DNA of 64,000 bases from Hippasteria phrygiana (GCA_037893225.1 JAZGUH010000529.1:806001-870000); one strand, 5' to 3'. Positions 21,884-34,794 are shown, numbered from the stretch's first letter. The notes: a model not told the origin generated them from the letters alone. Made by a program: numbers and translations.

Positions 21884-22953
21884 CTGTTAAGTAAAATTAA
21901 CCGAAAGGAAAGCCAATAATAATAAAGGTACAGTCATACAGTACAAAAGAAGATGTTGACTTGTGTAGATTTCTGGCATAACTTTTACAAGGGTGATTTT
22001 AGTCATAAGGGTATCCAGTGTAATTTTGTTTGTAGTTTTTCATTTTACAGCAAATTTTGACTCTAAATTTCTAAACCATGGGTTTATTGTCATGGCTATA
22101 TTAAAAGAAGTTGGATAATTTGTGTGTTATAATTTGATTTGTAACATCAAATCAAAAAATCTAGTTCAAAACATGTCAAATGACATAATTTGGACAACTT
22201 TACCCCAACATTGAGGAATATTGGCTTTCTGGAAGGCAGCAGAGGATATACAGGGATACTTCTTAATGAAGCCAGAAAGGGTTGATATATGATCTTCTCG
22301 AGTGAGAGATTCTTTGGATGAAAGTACATGTACTTGCAGGACCTGTATTATAAAAAAGATACATGTAGTAAAGTATGGTTAAATTGTGTGCTTACATGTT
22401 ACGGCCGTTCAGATTGCTTAAAACCGGAAATCTTTTTTCTACAGCGTTCTCTACAGCAATACCATGAAAAAAACTTGCAGCACCAACAGGAACAAAATCA
22501 ACAGGAACATGATCTACATGTACTAGCACAGCAGCAGTAGGGGTAGACTTCAAGTTTCCCTCTAGACACTTAAAGATTCTATGTGTGACATCTAATGAGT
22601 CCCTGAAAGACGTCATGTATTTTCCTGGGTTAATTTTTTAGGCTCATGAGTTGCAATGCACAGGTTTCCACCAGCTCTGGGACCAGGTCATCTCTCTGAA
22701 ATTGCTGAAACAAATTAGAAATTTTAATAAATAGGTAATTCATAGTTAAGATACTCTTCTAATTAACACCTAGTGTTGTAAACAAGCAATGCTTGTTGAG
22801 CAGTGAGCACTAAGCTTACTGCCAAATATTTCAATGCTTTAGTTTTAGATAACAAAATAATTAAATTTTTGCCTGATCATGATCATGGGTGTTTACGGTC
22901 AGCTGCTAATATTTAATTCTTTCTCCCGTGGACCCATTACTTTCTTTACCTTG
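21884..22953. other. Intron-like sequence, no gene seen
   Basis: The stretch between the PHD segment and the exons below it. The plus-strand glutamine-rich ORF at 22328-22540 is low complexity. A short word GCCGTTCAGATTGCTT at about 22403 recurs at 43266, suggesting a shared repeat. Confidence 0.35.
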
Positions 22954-23513
22954 TCATAGACCTTGTCTGGCTTCACTATTACTCTTCAATTCCTTCGCTA
23001 CATTATTTAAACGTTCCACAACGATCATTTGCTTGTTAACTACATCTTCGACAGTGGCTACTTCCCCCTTACAAACTGGACAAAGAATGTCCTCTTCTAA
23101 TTCTGTCGCATTCTTCAGACCAACACAATCTGTGTGGAACCATCCAGAGTCATCCCCTTCCCCCCCACATAAACTGCACTGTACCCACTGCACTTGTTCC
23201 CCTTCCCTGATATCCTTTACAACTGACAGTGCACATGCTGGCAAAGCACGTGGTTCACTCACCCCATTTCTTCTCCCACCCTTCTGAATTTTCCTGAGCC
23301 CATCCAGCAATGTCTGCTCATACTTCTGGTTCTAACAATTTCATCCAATGACCTCTTTGCCCTGTCATTCTCCACAGTTGCCTCTTGCCACTTCTCATAC
23401 AAATCATCATCTCTCACCCATACTTTCCTGGTCCGCTTTCCTACAAATGCCCTCAATGTTCTTGTTATACCTGACAAGCCCCAAAATAATATGTAATGTT
23501 GGTGGATCAACAT
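22954..23513 (-). pseudogene. PHD-finger protein segment (mobile-element type), frame-broken
   Basis: The minus-strand frame 23310-22954 has a clear PHD finger: VQWVQCSLCGGEGDDSGWFH, then CVGL and ILCPVC, giving a C-x2-C ... H-x2-C ... C-x2-C pattern. A coiled-coil follows (VVNKQMIVVERLNNVAKEL). PHD fingers bind histone H3 tails in host proteins and are also carried by several transposable-element proteins. The frame upstream (23513-23259: KVWVRDDDLYEKWQEATVEN) overlaps in another frame, consistent with a one-base break. The downstream end is shared with 19390-19497. The plus-strand Ser/Pro-rich ORF here is a shadow. Confidence 0.6.
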
Positions 23514-23573
23514 GGTCTCGGTCTATAATTGGCAAAATCTGCTCCTGCGCAATTGAATGGTAATATGCACCAT

Positions 23574-25067
23574 TCACCCTTGCGTCTCCACCTTTTCTTT
23601 TATCCCGCTGGTTGTTACGTGTAAGTCATAGCTGAGGTCAGCGGCTTCTCTTTTCTCAAACCAGCCTGGATTGTTTATGAACGTGTTATCATTGTCCCTA
23701 ATTTTGGGTGAGTGTACTGGCCCACCATGGAAACATAGCACCACAGACAAAGGCAAGGTCTGCAGGAAGGTAATGAGGTATTGCTTTTCATCTTTCTGAT
23801 GTAACCATTTGCCCGATCATGATCACGGTGTTTACGGTCAGCTGCTATATTACTCAGATGACGAATGATGACAGGTAGGTTTGTCTGAACTGCCAGGATT
23901 GCTCTTGACTTGCTGGCAAGCCATCCTACCTGTTGTGGAAAGGTCAAGGAAAAAATTCAAATGAGTTTTACTATAGCTGTTGCCAAAATGTGTACTTTAT
24001 TCTCTAAAATAGTATTATATACCTGCCAATATATTAGCTTTTATTTTCTTTGAAGCGATTTACCTTTTTAACTTCTGCTATATGAGCCAGATCCACCTTC
24101 AACACTTTTGCAATGGCCTGCAGTTCTCTCCTCCTTTTGGGGCTGAAATGGTAGAATGAAAACACCCCTTTCACACCCCTTTTTCCAGGATTTGCACACT
24201 CTTGTCCTTGCCACATGCATCCAGAACTGCTAGTTCCAGTTTGTGGTTCACGCAGTGCATGGAGACAATGTCTGGGATTTTTTCCTTGACTTTAGCAATT
24301 GTACCAGACCTGATACCCCGCATGACAGATGCACCATCAAAGTTTGCACAAACCAGTGTTGGACCAGAATTTGTTGGACTCATGCTCTCCCATGTTAACC
24401 CCACAGTTGCAAGTCCTTTTGTCAGACCTTGGAATACCCCATCAGCATGGGCATGTTGCAGATTTATGATGCCCAGAAACTTTGTCACTGGAAGACCAAG
24501 AGTGCCAACATATCGGACAAATAGTTTCTTGTTCAGTGGTCCTTTTGTCTGTGCTCCCATCAGCCATGAGACTCAAATAGCTGGATTCATATATCTCCTT
24601 TCTTGCTTTGTCAAGAAGAACATGGGAAATAGATGAAATGAAATCTTTGCACATATTGATACTATCATAGCTAGAACCTAAGTCGACCCCATTCAGCTTC
24701 TGCAAATTACACAGCGTTTCCCAATGTAATAACTGGTACGGAACAAGGCTTGCATCCTGGTTTGCTGAACCTGACCTTGCCTACGGAACGCATCGGCAAT
24801 GGGACTGGCAGTGATGGTGGGGTTACTGCTGTTGCCACCTGTGATATGTCCTGCTTCACCCTGGTGGAGTGGGTCTGACATCCAACGTTTCTCACTCAGC
24901 TGATGTCCCTGTCCTGCACAATGTCGCCTCAGACTTTCAATTCTGAATGAAGCGCACCCTTCCAAAAATGAATTGCATTGATTCGTGATTGTACCAGTTT
25001 GCCGAGCCAGTGTTGGATAGGCTTTACAGTACTTGCAAGTCATGTTGGTGTCGTCACTGAACTCCAC
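23574..25067 (-). pseudogene. hAT-family transposase gene, ZNF862/KIAA1586-like, multiply broken
   Basis: In minus-strand order: a TTF/BED-like zinc finger (MTCKYCKAYP ... SLRRHCAGQGH, 25067-24880); then YESSYLSLMADGSTDK (about 24570-24600), the first catalytic Asp region; then, after a frameshift, VCANFDGASVMRG and VSMHCVNHKLELA (24230-24350). That last block matches the TDGAxVM...HCxxHRLELA block of ZNF862-like hAT proteins. A further exon (FYHFSPKRRRELQAIAKV, 24060-24160) and another with acceptor CCACAACAG (WLASKSRAILAVQTNLPVII, 23840-23935) continue the family order. At least two frameshifts are present. hAT transposases cut and paste DNA; this copy is not intact. Confidence 0.75.
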
Positions 25068-25560
25068 CTAGGGGAATTGCTGCCTCCAATGAGAAATGTT
25101 TGGTGCCGTTTAAGAACATCATACCGTCGGTCTTTAGAACTAAGATTATTCACACTGTCCTCAGATTGGCTAGACTGTTTATCTTTGCACTGGATGTGGA
25201 CTTTGTAAATCCAAATTTAATAAGTGACATTTCTCCCACAAACAAAAATTGGTCCACTCAGATTGTTTTTCGTTGCAGCTGCAGCACTAGGCTGGTCGAT
25301 GTATTTATGCTCACTCTAGCTGTTGTATACTCAGTTCAGTCAGAATAAGTGTGAAATCAATTCAAATTGTTTTTCAAAAATGCAAAAATGAATATCCCCA
25401 AAAGTATGGAACAAATACGAAACTATGACAATGTCCAAGCGGCGAATTACTTTTTCCCAAATGACATCCGGATTGTTAAGCGCCCTCTACAATACTTTTA
25501 ATATACATACGCATATCATACGTGTACATGTACATGTAGGTACATATATACGCAATGAAT
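25068..25560. other. Upstream region of the hAT gene
   Basis: A minus-strand stretch at 25072-25190 reads SSKDRRYDVLKRHQTFLIGG before the zinc finger and may be its N-terminal coding part. The rest shows no gene. A word GCGCCCTCTACA at about 25480 is the complement of AGAGGGCGC words seen at 43318 and 49556. Confidence 0.3.
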
Positions 25561-25574
25561 TCTTGTCTTCCACC

Positions 25575-25665
25575 AAGCATTCCGATAGCTTAGTCAGATA
25601 TGTATGTCGATACGGTGCGTAAAGTTCAGGGTTCGAATCCCAGACGTTACTCTCTTTTTTAAGTC
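25575..25665 (+). ncRNA. tRNA-like Pol III unit (probable SINE head or tRNA pseudogene)
   Basis: An A-box-like TAGCTTAGTCAGA (25586-25598) is followed at normal spacing by a B box GGTTCGAATCC (25630-25640), and a T6 run at 25655-25660 could terminate Pol III. The expected acceptor-stem pairing is not evident, so a functional tRNA is unlikely. A tRNA-derived SINE or decayed tRNA copy is the better call. Confidence 0.45.
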
Positions 25666-26112
25666 ATATTTTCTTTCTTCTAATTTGCGGCTTTGGAGGT
25701 TTTTCTTTTTTGAAGGGAATTCAAGTCCAAAATTTCATTAGGTTCGAAATCATTTCTTTTTTTCTAATTTAGATTTTTGAATTTTTTTTAAAAGTCCGAA
25801 ATTTCATAGCGTACACCCAATTCGAATGTCGTTTGGAAAAGAAAAAATTATGTCTGTGTGGGCCCATACTGCGATGCCTGCCTTGAGACACGGGGAACAA
25901 AAATATAGCTTTCTACAATGATCATTGATTTCATGGCGATTGTGTAGTGACTGGCTTGCGACATTAAAAAACAACAGGTATGTGTTGTAGATAGAGGGCA
26001 GGGTTTTGATTATTTTGTGGGAAAGTTTGGTTGGGTAAAATGATGATGAAGACGACAAAACCCTGGTTTTGGTTGTCCCGGGCATCTGGCGATAGGATTT
26101 GTCAACCCCTGT

Positions 26113-27980
26113 CAACGTGTATTGCGCGTAGGGCCTTACCTTTTGGACTGTTCTATTTTGATAAAGGTAGGTACTAGCTGTACCATTTCATCATCATCAT
26201 AAACAAAATACAATGGGCCAAAATACCTCTTGTTATTAATGACTATGTACATTGTATGGCAGTGATGTCAAACAAATGTTGTATAATTGTCGCTTTATCT
26301 AGGAAACCTGGTCAACTAACAGTAATTTCTCATCAATTCTTGCATCCTAAACACCCCTTTTATAACAATAGATCGGTCTAGATGGCGTGAGTAATCGGTT
26401 GCTACGTAGTTTTCATAGCTAATCATATCCAGGTCGTGTCAAGTTGGTCAACCGATTTTCTAGTCTATAAAAAAAACACAGAAATTCACGTTTTCACAAA
26501 CCACTCATCGGTGGCATTATTATACTATTGAGGTTAACTAGCAAGAGACAGACATTCTATTTCATCGGCGATTGATCAAAATTTGGTATTTTGTGCTTCG
26601 TCTATCGACGTATTTTCTCGGAATGTGTAAGTAGATTATGCTGTCGGAGAATTTGCTGAATATTCTCCACCCAAATTCCCGAATTTGATCAAGAAAACGG
26701 TAAACATTAAAGTTGTATCAGAATAATGGAGATTAATATCCCTAGTCCCTATATTTGAAGTATTTGTGTTTCATGGTAAAAGGAAAAACATGTTTATGGT
26801 TTATTGTTTAACAATAAACTTTTCTACTTTCTTTGAATTTTCAAGAACATATTGACGACAAATAGAATGGAGCCGAAGTCCTTTTGTATAATTTAAACAT
26901 ACATACATTTTTGTACCTGTCATCTGGGCATCCCTAAAAAAATCCAAGGAGCTTTGCAAGGAGCTTTGCTTGCTGCTGTTCAGGATCTGCAACAGCAACT
27001 TGGTGGAAGATCCTCCCTTATCACTGGTTACATGCAAGGCCAATGTACCTGGGAAAAGTAAATAATTCCATGAGTTGAGGTCTGACAGTAGGTAATGTCA
27101 ACAAGAACATCAATGATTTTAAGAAGAAATTCAATTTTAGGCCCAATATGGCAAAAATATTTGTTGAAAAAAAAATGAATGGCCATCTTAATCTCTAAAA
27201 ATATGTTCATTTCATAGTTGTTAGTTTACAAATAATTGTGGACAGCAACATTTTAATTATGCCCCCAAAAAATTTCTACTTTGTAAAGCATATTTTTATA
27301 AATAATAATAAAGTTGAAATAATTTTAAACTGAATCCATGCACTTGCTCAATGAATAAAAGAGACTGTTTAAATTCCAATGTTGCATAGGCCTACCTTGA
27401 GGGATATTTGAGGGTTGGTGAAGTTCCCCTGCCTCTCTGGTTTCTGTTGCCATGTGTCGGACAACATCTGCAACATCGGTCACCCTGATGAAGTAGCAGG
27501 TGGCATTGTAGTATTCATTATGGAATGAACCGCATTCATACTCCAATTCAATGTCCCGGAGCTCCTGACAAAGTTGCGCTTCGGAGCCCAGAACATCGAA
27601 ACCCTCTGCACAAAACACCTTCTTCAACAGACGGAACATGTTGAATGGGACAACAGATTTTATATGTTGCACATCACTTATAGAAAATTTACCGAATACC
27701 TTGAATCCGGCTGATTTCATCATATCCATGTACTGGGCTTTGTTGCGTTTAAGATGCAATAAATGCTGACTGCTTAACATCGCTTGTCGTGGTGAGTGGG
27801 GAGGGTGTTCTTGACGAAGTTGGTGTTGACAGGGAAGAATTTTGAGAGCTAGTCAGCTTCTCAACAAACTCATTAAGTTGACTTCTTTGTCTCTTTCTTC
27901 TTGGCGTACATTTTGTACTGCCTGTCTCTGCGCTTGGGATGGTCAGCTTGGGATGCTTGACTCTTCTCCGCCTGGTCATC
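26113..27980 (-). mobile_element. Zinc-finger DNA transposon, copy 1: internally deleted and frame-broken
   Basis: Similar to copy 2 (43399-49473). Bases 26113-26800 match 43399-44120, then the sequence jumps to the equivalent of 47434, so the last two coding exons are gone. Exon 2 is at 26917-27048 with acceptor CCCAG and donor GTACAA (LALHVTSDKGGSSTKLLLQ; copy 2 has GDKGG). Exon 1 spans 27396-27980 (EAGELHQPSNIPQG at its end, donor GTAGGC). It carries a one-base insertion near 27755: the frame with TPSPLTTTSDV shifts into MLSSQHLLHLKRNKAQ. Copy 2 keeps the frame at that point. It is a non-autonomous, dead derivative. Confidence 0.7.
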
Positions 27981-28365
27981 AGCTTTAAAGATATTAAAGA
28001 ACATTTGCAAACATTAAAAGATGAAACTACAAAATTGCTTTAAAAGTCCTTACTTGACTACTTACTTTACCTACTTACTTTGGCCTCCTGGCCAAAACCC
28101 ATCATAATCCATCAAAATTTAGTCAACTCGGCCCCTCAAAATCTGCCAAAATGGGGAGGGGAATAGATTTTGATGGATTTTGAAAGGTACTGGTTAAAAC
28201 ACGAAATCTTTGAATGGGTCAGTGAATTAACCCTCCCTCTCTCGGTTTCAAAATGGAGCCAACTATCGAGTGACAGGTTGAAACACACAAGCTGTTGGAG
28301 AGGAAGGGCTGGTAGGAGGGTTAATTTTTACAAAATGCTACCCCCAAATCTGTCCATTTTGGGAA

Positions 28366-28985
28366 TTAACAACAAGAGTAAATGTTGTATATTACCTGTA
28401 ATTCTTTCGGGACTTTGTGCTCAGGTGCTGCAGTTCCAGGAATGACACGTACCAGCAATTTTTCCACTGCTGATTGCAGCACTGCCTCAAAGTGCCGATT
28501 CCCACAACGGCTTAGATGAACTCCATCATGTGCAAAGTGCTGCCACCCAAACTCGTCTTGGTGATCAAGAAATTTGCATCTGGCAAATTTTAAACAGTTT
28601 TGCCAAGTTATCAGGTTAAAAACCTGCGCCTTCTCAGCAAGACACTCATAATCAAAGCATGGCAAAATCCTGCTTACAATTATCTGTGCAGACGGAAACT
28701 TCTTTTGCCGTCTGTAACAGTTTGTTGTAAACCTTCAGAAAGGGTCTATAAACTCGCTGCACACGTTGTTTGTGCCCACATGTAAAACCACAACATGCGG
28801 CTCATCACTGAAGCTGGAATTCTTCAATGTTTCGCGAAGGCAATGGTCCCTCGTTTTGTTACAATTTCTGTAATAGACCAGTCACTGTCAAGATGATGGG
28901 GCAGGAACATTGTGATGGAATCACCAAATACCTTGACACGAAATTAGTGAAGCTCACTCAGAGTGGTGGACCTGTAAAAAAGAGA
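28366..28985 (-). pseudogene. SGNH/GDSL-hydrolase domain fragment
   Basis: An acceptor-like TTTCTCTTTTTTACAG at about 28974 opens a reading with a stop before VKVFGDSITMF (about 28915-28935), which is block I (GDS) of SGNH hydrolases. After a shift comes VVVLHVGTNNV (about 28745-28790), equivalent to the GxND block. After another shift comes HFAHDGVHLSRCGNRHF (about 28490-28545), the DxxH block with the catalytic His. SGNH domains hydrolyse esters and occur in animal retrotransposon ORFs and in other mobile-element proteins. One stop and at least two frameshifts make this a pseudogene. Confidence 0.7.
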
Positions 28986-30759
28986 AACAGAAATACCGAA
29001 ATTACAAATAAATGTACATGTATGTGTACAAACATTCTTAAAGTAAGCACTGCGGATTGATAATGGAAAAATTGACTCCATCCGAGAAGTCTTCAGTTTG
29101 TATTAAGAGGCTGTCCACGTTTGGCCATGAACTTGTCCATGAGTTTAACAGGGCTTTTGTTTGCTCTTTTGTTTGCTCTTGCAGTGGCAGTGCCCCCCCC
29201 CCCCCCCCCCCCCACCCCCTCCTGCAAATAAAACGTGGCCAGGCACCTCATTATCGAGTACGCTGTGCGCTGACTGCCCAGCAGTGAGTTCCGTTGTGAA
29301 TGACATGTACACGTTATTAAACAAAAAAAGTAGCAAGGGTTATAAATTATCACGTGTTGCTTAAATTTGTTTTGAAAGCTTATTTTAAAGAGAGAACTTT
29401 AATTTGGAAATATACTTCCTCTCTATTAAATTCACTTTTAACATGTTCTCTTCAACAAAAGTTGAAACTTAAAAAGTTTTTCTGCACAATGCTTTTAAGT
29501 TATGTACATTGTATACTGTATACATGTATACTTTACCTTTGTACATGGAAATATCTGCAACTTGGCAGGACGTTGATGCCAAGGATGGATACATTCTGAA
29601 AATGCTGCGAGGGTGGCTATGAGGTCACTTTTACTTGGTGCTTCCCTTGCCGAGATGACCTCTATCAACTGAAAGGTGAAAATTTAATCCGATTTGTATT
29701 CTACACTTCACATACATTGTACATGCACACGTCGGGTATAATGGGGGTAACTGGGACACCTAAACATACATGTATTTAGGATTGTCAATAACAAAAACCC
29801 TGATTTCTCTAACATTTCACACTGCCTACATGTCTAAAATATAATTTGATCATATCTATGTTCAAACAAGAGAAAATTCACTTCGTGAGGGACAAAATGT
29901 GACCAAGTAATTTCTCCTTTTGTCTGAGAACATGGGGTATTAGTGGGGCACAAAAACTAAGTAACATCGAAAATATATCCAAAGAAATCTTGTGTAGTTC
30001 AAGATTCATACTACCAACCTCTACAATGTGAGCTGCCGATTGGCTGTCTGTAAATACTTTGAGTTATATAAATATACACATGTATAGCTTTGTTAGATTT
30101 TGATATTATGATATAAAATAAATATACTTTCTTTATATGTATACATGTATATGTACAAGTTATATTCTTTCCTTCTCACCAGGGATAAAAGAAAATCTGA
30201 TGTCTTGTTGTGATGAAATCAAAATCTTTTATACCAATAGTCAAAAGTTAAGAAATTGACTTTCGGCAGCTTGAATTCTAATGTGAGAAGGAAAGAAAGA
30301 AAGGGTCTCTTTAGAAAAAACACTATTTTGAATGAAATGAAAGTGGAATTGAATGAACAAAATAAACTCTGGAAGGCTGTGGAACTAATTGCCTTCCTAT
30401 TGGTTTTATTAAATAAATGCCGCCGATGCAAAAACAATTTCCTGCAGATTACTGGATCAGAGCACTGTTAGGAGGTACGCATACTACGCAGACAAGGTGG
30501 ATGTAGGAAATTAGCATAACAAAGGCACATACGACATTATACAATGCAAATGAGCCTGCAGGTCTCACAGCTGGCCCGTAGCTGAGGACAAAAATATAGT
30601 TTGCGAGCTTCGGGAAGTCAGTGAATGGTTATTATTGCAAAGAGCCCTTAGGGGGGCACCGTCACAGCCTAAAGCCCGGAAAACAAACCCGCATTTTCCA
30701 TCAACACTATGGCCTCCAACAAACAAGGGTACAGCTGAATATTACTTGCAATACCAACA
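28986..30759. other. No gene seen; poly-C tract at 29193-29213
   Basis: A run of 21 C (29193-29213) creates proline-rich and glycine-rich artefact ORFs on both strands. AT-rich DNA with TACATGTA words fills the rest. Confidence 0.45.
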
Positions 30760-31300
30760 CTAGGGTAGTATTCAACAGGTGCATAAAGCCCTGTGAATAT
30801 TCCCCACGCCACCAAAACCAGTACATGTGTAGCAACTGGCACATCCAATTTCCTCCTTACATCTTCGCTCAAACGCTAGGATCTCATTTCCTAAACTACC
30901 CACATCTACCACTCCAATGATGTTGCCTGTACTCGGAGAGTAGACTAGGCTTGACTTTATTTTCATCTCAAACAATATAGAATTATCCCGATGATGGTCT
31001 AGCATGTTTTTGGAGATATGATCAGCCCTGATCCACTTCACCGGGTCACTGTTGAAGCCTGATGCTGGGGTGGCAAAGTGGCTATATTGGTGGAGCGTGG
31101 AAGGGTGCGGTAGCTGAAGAAATCCACTATCTCTGATGACACTATGCTGAGGGAGACTTGCTGTACAACTCAATGCAAAACCAAATGATTGCAGGGTGCC
31201 ACCTCATTGACTTTCCTCTTTTCAGAGACTCCTGGTGTTGCTTCCGTAACAGCGAAGCCGGGGAGGAAGACGACCTCAGCAATGAAGTTGCACTCCTGAA
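30760..31300 (-). pseudogene. P-element/THAP9-like transposase fragment lacking a catalytic Asp
   Basis: Minus-strand frames encode KGKSMRWHPAIIWFCIELYS (31150-31220) and, after a one-base shift near 31145, VIRDSGFLQLPHPSTLHQYS (about 31080-31140), then ILFEMKIKSSLVYSPSTGNI (about 30920-30985) and VVDVGSLGNEILAFER. This is the order of THAP9/P-element-like proteins: RW, IIRxC, LPSxxTLxxY, LxxDEMxIKxxLVYxxxTGxLxGFVxLG. The expected Asp of the DEM motif is absent (LFEMKIK), apparently by loss of one codon. Transposase activity is therefore unlikely. No THAP zinc finger was found nearby. Confidence 0.65.
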
Positions 31301-32420
31301 AAACCTAAATTGCAGGCCTGCCTGTTGCTGAGGTATGAGCTGGATGCTCTCTCTATGTATCATTTGTGATATTTTGTTGTTTAGGATTGTTTGTTCTTGT
31401 CAGGGCTCGCTTTTGTGCTTGAAGTTGAGACGCCTTCGCTCGAAGTTGTGTTTTACACATCTTGTCATTCCGGGTTGTGGTGGGAATATGTGATCTACGT
31501 TTCTGGATACGTGCAGAAACATGAGAAAGGGAAGACGGATATCTCCCCTGTACACTCTACAAACTTCACACTTGTTTTGTGCCTTTACTGCAAGCAAAGT
31601 GCACATTTCGTGCCGAATGGTGACAAATGGGTATGTCTTGTACACATCTCTCTTAGTTATCGTGATGGGAACCTGCCCATTCTCTCCCTCCTTTGAGACC
31701 AGGATCAGCGAGGTGGGTAAAATACCAAGTTATGTGCATGCGTTGCTTGGCAAGCAAATTAAGACTGCTTCCCCAAAACTTTCGTGATATAAAAAAAAAG
31801 AACACTTTCAGTACAATATCCGGACATTTAGACTGGTTGCCCATCACCTTCTTCATATAAAAAGTTCACTTTCAGTACAACATCCATACATCGTGTTACT
31901 GCTCTATTTCTATATAATAGTGCAGATGCTTAACCATTTGGTGTTGTCTATACTTGCTATCAATAAAAAATAAGTTTAGATTCTTACTGGTTGACAGTCA
32001 ATAAATGACTTGATGGAGTCATCTACATTACTTCTGGTGGTCTTGCCCTTCACTCTCTTCACACTAGTCGGCAATATACAAGGCAGCACAAACACCGCAA
32101 GGTTTTTGCAATCATCCTCTGCAAAAAAATTAGGAAACAAATGTAAGTGCTATTTCTCATTTTGTGCTTGTACATTTTTGTACATCCCATATGCAACAAT
32201 TCCAAATGCAACTCGACCTTCATTACATGCGACGCATGAGTGTTCAATGTTTCAGTGCCATATGAGCCAATTGTGGATAAAACAATACTTCCAATGAAGC
32301 ACAAAGATTCTGTACTGTAATCTAAAATTGCTAGTGACATCAACTTTGAGCATTGTTCAAAACATACAGGTAGTGAGAGCAATTGGATACCTTTACCACA
32401 AAGGGATTTCTTATTTTAGC
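31301..32420. other. No gene seen
   Basis: Several 60-105 residue ORFs on both strands overlap each other without motifs. Two related words (ACTTTCAGTACAA near 31805 and 31868) form a short direct repeat. Confidence 0.4.
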
Positions 32421-34500
32421 CTAGGAAGATACATAAGGAGAATGCAGATCTGCAAATTGTTTTAGCAATGCTGAGCTACTACTGGAAATATCAGGCTTGG
32501 GGATGATGGTGTGCAATGCTGGTCTGATATTGCAAGGTTTGCTGGCCAATTTTGCGGGTAAGATACAATTACATCTACACACTGTACACAAAAAGGCTAC
32601 CTTATACATGTAATTACCTCCCATTACTGGTGTTTGAATTTTCAAGTACTGTTGCCAGTTATTTTGCTTGCTGACATACATGTACAACAGGATCCCCTCA
32701 TACATGGTGCTCCACTTTGAGAACAGGTTATCCACAACATCTGGGATGATAATTCAGAAGTCCTGTTCAATCTGTAACATGAATACAAATGACACAAATA
32801 CACAAATTAATCCATGGAATATGAACACGGCTCACCAGATCCACAAGCTTAGAAACTGCTCATTTCCTATTTATGTTTGATTTCCAAAAGTGAGCCTCCT
32901 TAAATCGAGTCACTCTGAGTATTTAACATCTTGAAAAACAATGGACCAAGTGTACTTCCCATGTTATATTTGAATCACATTAAAAACAACCAAGGGTGTA
33001 AATTGCAATTTAAAATTTAATTTGTACTCTAACCATTCTTGGCACATCCACCAAGCGAGGGTAAACTTGCAGTATCGAAGAAACCTGTTCTTCAGGGTGG
33101 TCTCGGATGTAGGCTGCCCTCGTGTGTGCCATCTTCTTCATATACTCCTTCATCTGGCTGACCGGATCCTTATTGTGCTTCAGCCATGTCACCATGGCTG
33201 CAGAATTTTCATCAGTCACCTCATCTGTGCAAAACAAATAACAAATGTTATTGTACTTGTTCTGCAAAATAAATGTACCAGTATTCTTTATAGTTGCCAA
33301 TCGCCTTTCGGTGCCGAAAACATATAAACACAAATGAATTATTAGATTTCATTTCACTTATTATTCTAATAGAGAGCCAATGATTCTTTGAAACCGAAGT
33401 CAGTTTCGGAACAGGTCCGTTTCGCTCGAATAGCTAAGAAGTTGAGGCATACAAATGATTTTTGCCTGCGTAGGCAATTTTCGATAAATTTATTGGTCTG
33501 CACCCTTCAACTTATAAACAACGATCACCTAAAAATGTAACTTTTTTTTTTCTGGGATAGAACACATAGGAATTTTGCAGAGAAAGGAAGAAGAAAGATG
33601 GAGAAAAGAAAAAAATAGGAGAAAATAGAGGAAAAACTAATTGTTCACACCAAGAAGAAAAAGCCCCCCCAAATTGTTGTCCACACACAAATGTATGAAA
33701 TGCCTGCACATCTCTGCAGGAACAATTCCCAGGAATAAATAGTGTCCTCTTCTTTAGTTCTGTTGTTGGAGCCTACCGGTGAGTATTCAATGTCGTACAG
33801 CTGTTTCAAAGTCTCTGCTGACATTGAAGAGTTGGAATCAGCAACAAACAGACTTTCCAACTGCTTCGGGAATCGCCTGATCTCCCTTGCAAGTGGTCCT
33901 AGTCCCTCTTTGAATTGCTCAAGGCAACTCTGAACCCTGGTTTAAACATACACAAACGCATAAAGCATAAATTGCAATTTGTGTAATCTTCCAAGAAGTG
34001 GCACACAAATTGTATTCAAAAATGGTACCGATAAATAACAGAAGTATTACAATTTTTGTAGTGGACATCTACTTGAAGGTTATACTGTTATTAAAAAGCC
34101 CTAAACAACGTACAAAGTGCAAGGTGAATTAAATATATGAAGGGTTAAAACCTGTGTCGTACATGATTGTGTGACAACCAAGTAGAAACACCAAATTGAC
34201 CAATGACATATTTCCCATTTTCCCAGTAAAGTCCAGTGTGATTAAGCTTTACTACTCATTGTATAGAAAACGTCAAGCTTCATTCTTCTGATCTACACTA
34301 TGTGCCTATCACAACTTTTAATACATGTAGTGCAGCTGGTGATTCATCAAATCTTTGATCAACTTGTCCCTCTGGGAGAAATCAGCTCTGTGGATATTTG
34401 CCACACCTTGTTCGATAAGCCAGTCGGAGAGCTCTGATAGTGTGGCTTTTAACTCTTCAGAAGAAGAGCATGACATCAGCTGCAAGGGTGGTAAAAGCAC
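32421..34500 (-). pseudogene. SAMD3-like multi-exon gene remnant
   Basis: Minus-strand exon-like blocks in order: 34318-34480 (acceptor CACCCTTGCAG; SELSDWLIEQGVANIHRADF); 33705-33940 (FPKQLESLFVADSNSSMSAE, YSPVGSNNRTKEEDTIYSWE); 33034-33224 (acceptor TTTTGCACAG, donor GTTAGA; AAMVTWLKHNKDPVSQ, SILQVYPRLVDVPRMV); and 32610-32777 (acceptor CATGTTACAG; VVDNLFSKWSTMYEGILLYM). The IL-x-x-YPRL followed by EQDF and LFxKW resembles the C-terminal region of sterile-alpha-motif-domain-protein-3-like proteins, a family multiplied in many invertebrate and fish genomes. A TGA directly after EQDF (about 32765) interrupts the frame. Function is unknown and the copy is probably dead. Confidence 0.45.
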
Positions 34501-34794
34501 ATTCTAAATTTTCAAAATGTAGGAAAAACACTTGCACGGCAAGATTTTACTATAAACCGTCTTTATTATGAAGTTTACCCAACACAAGGCCATATTCTAT
34601 AGGCCATTCATGGTGAGGGTCAATAGTGCCTTGATGCAAAGCCTTGGCTTGATGGCTGCCTAAAATCTGGATTTAGTAGGGCCTTGGCCTTGACCATGAG
34701 GGTCAAAAGCCTTGGCATTGAGGATCAATGCCTTTGCTTTAACACTTGATGGCTAGAATGTTACATACTACACATTGTTTTCAAACATGTGCAT

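Noticed and set aside
22928..23287. Plus-strand Ser/Pro-rich ORF of 119 residues
   Set aside because: Shadow of the minus-strand PHD-finger frame.
29145..29364. Polyproline and polyglycine proteins
   Set aside because: Created by a 21-base C run.
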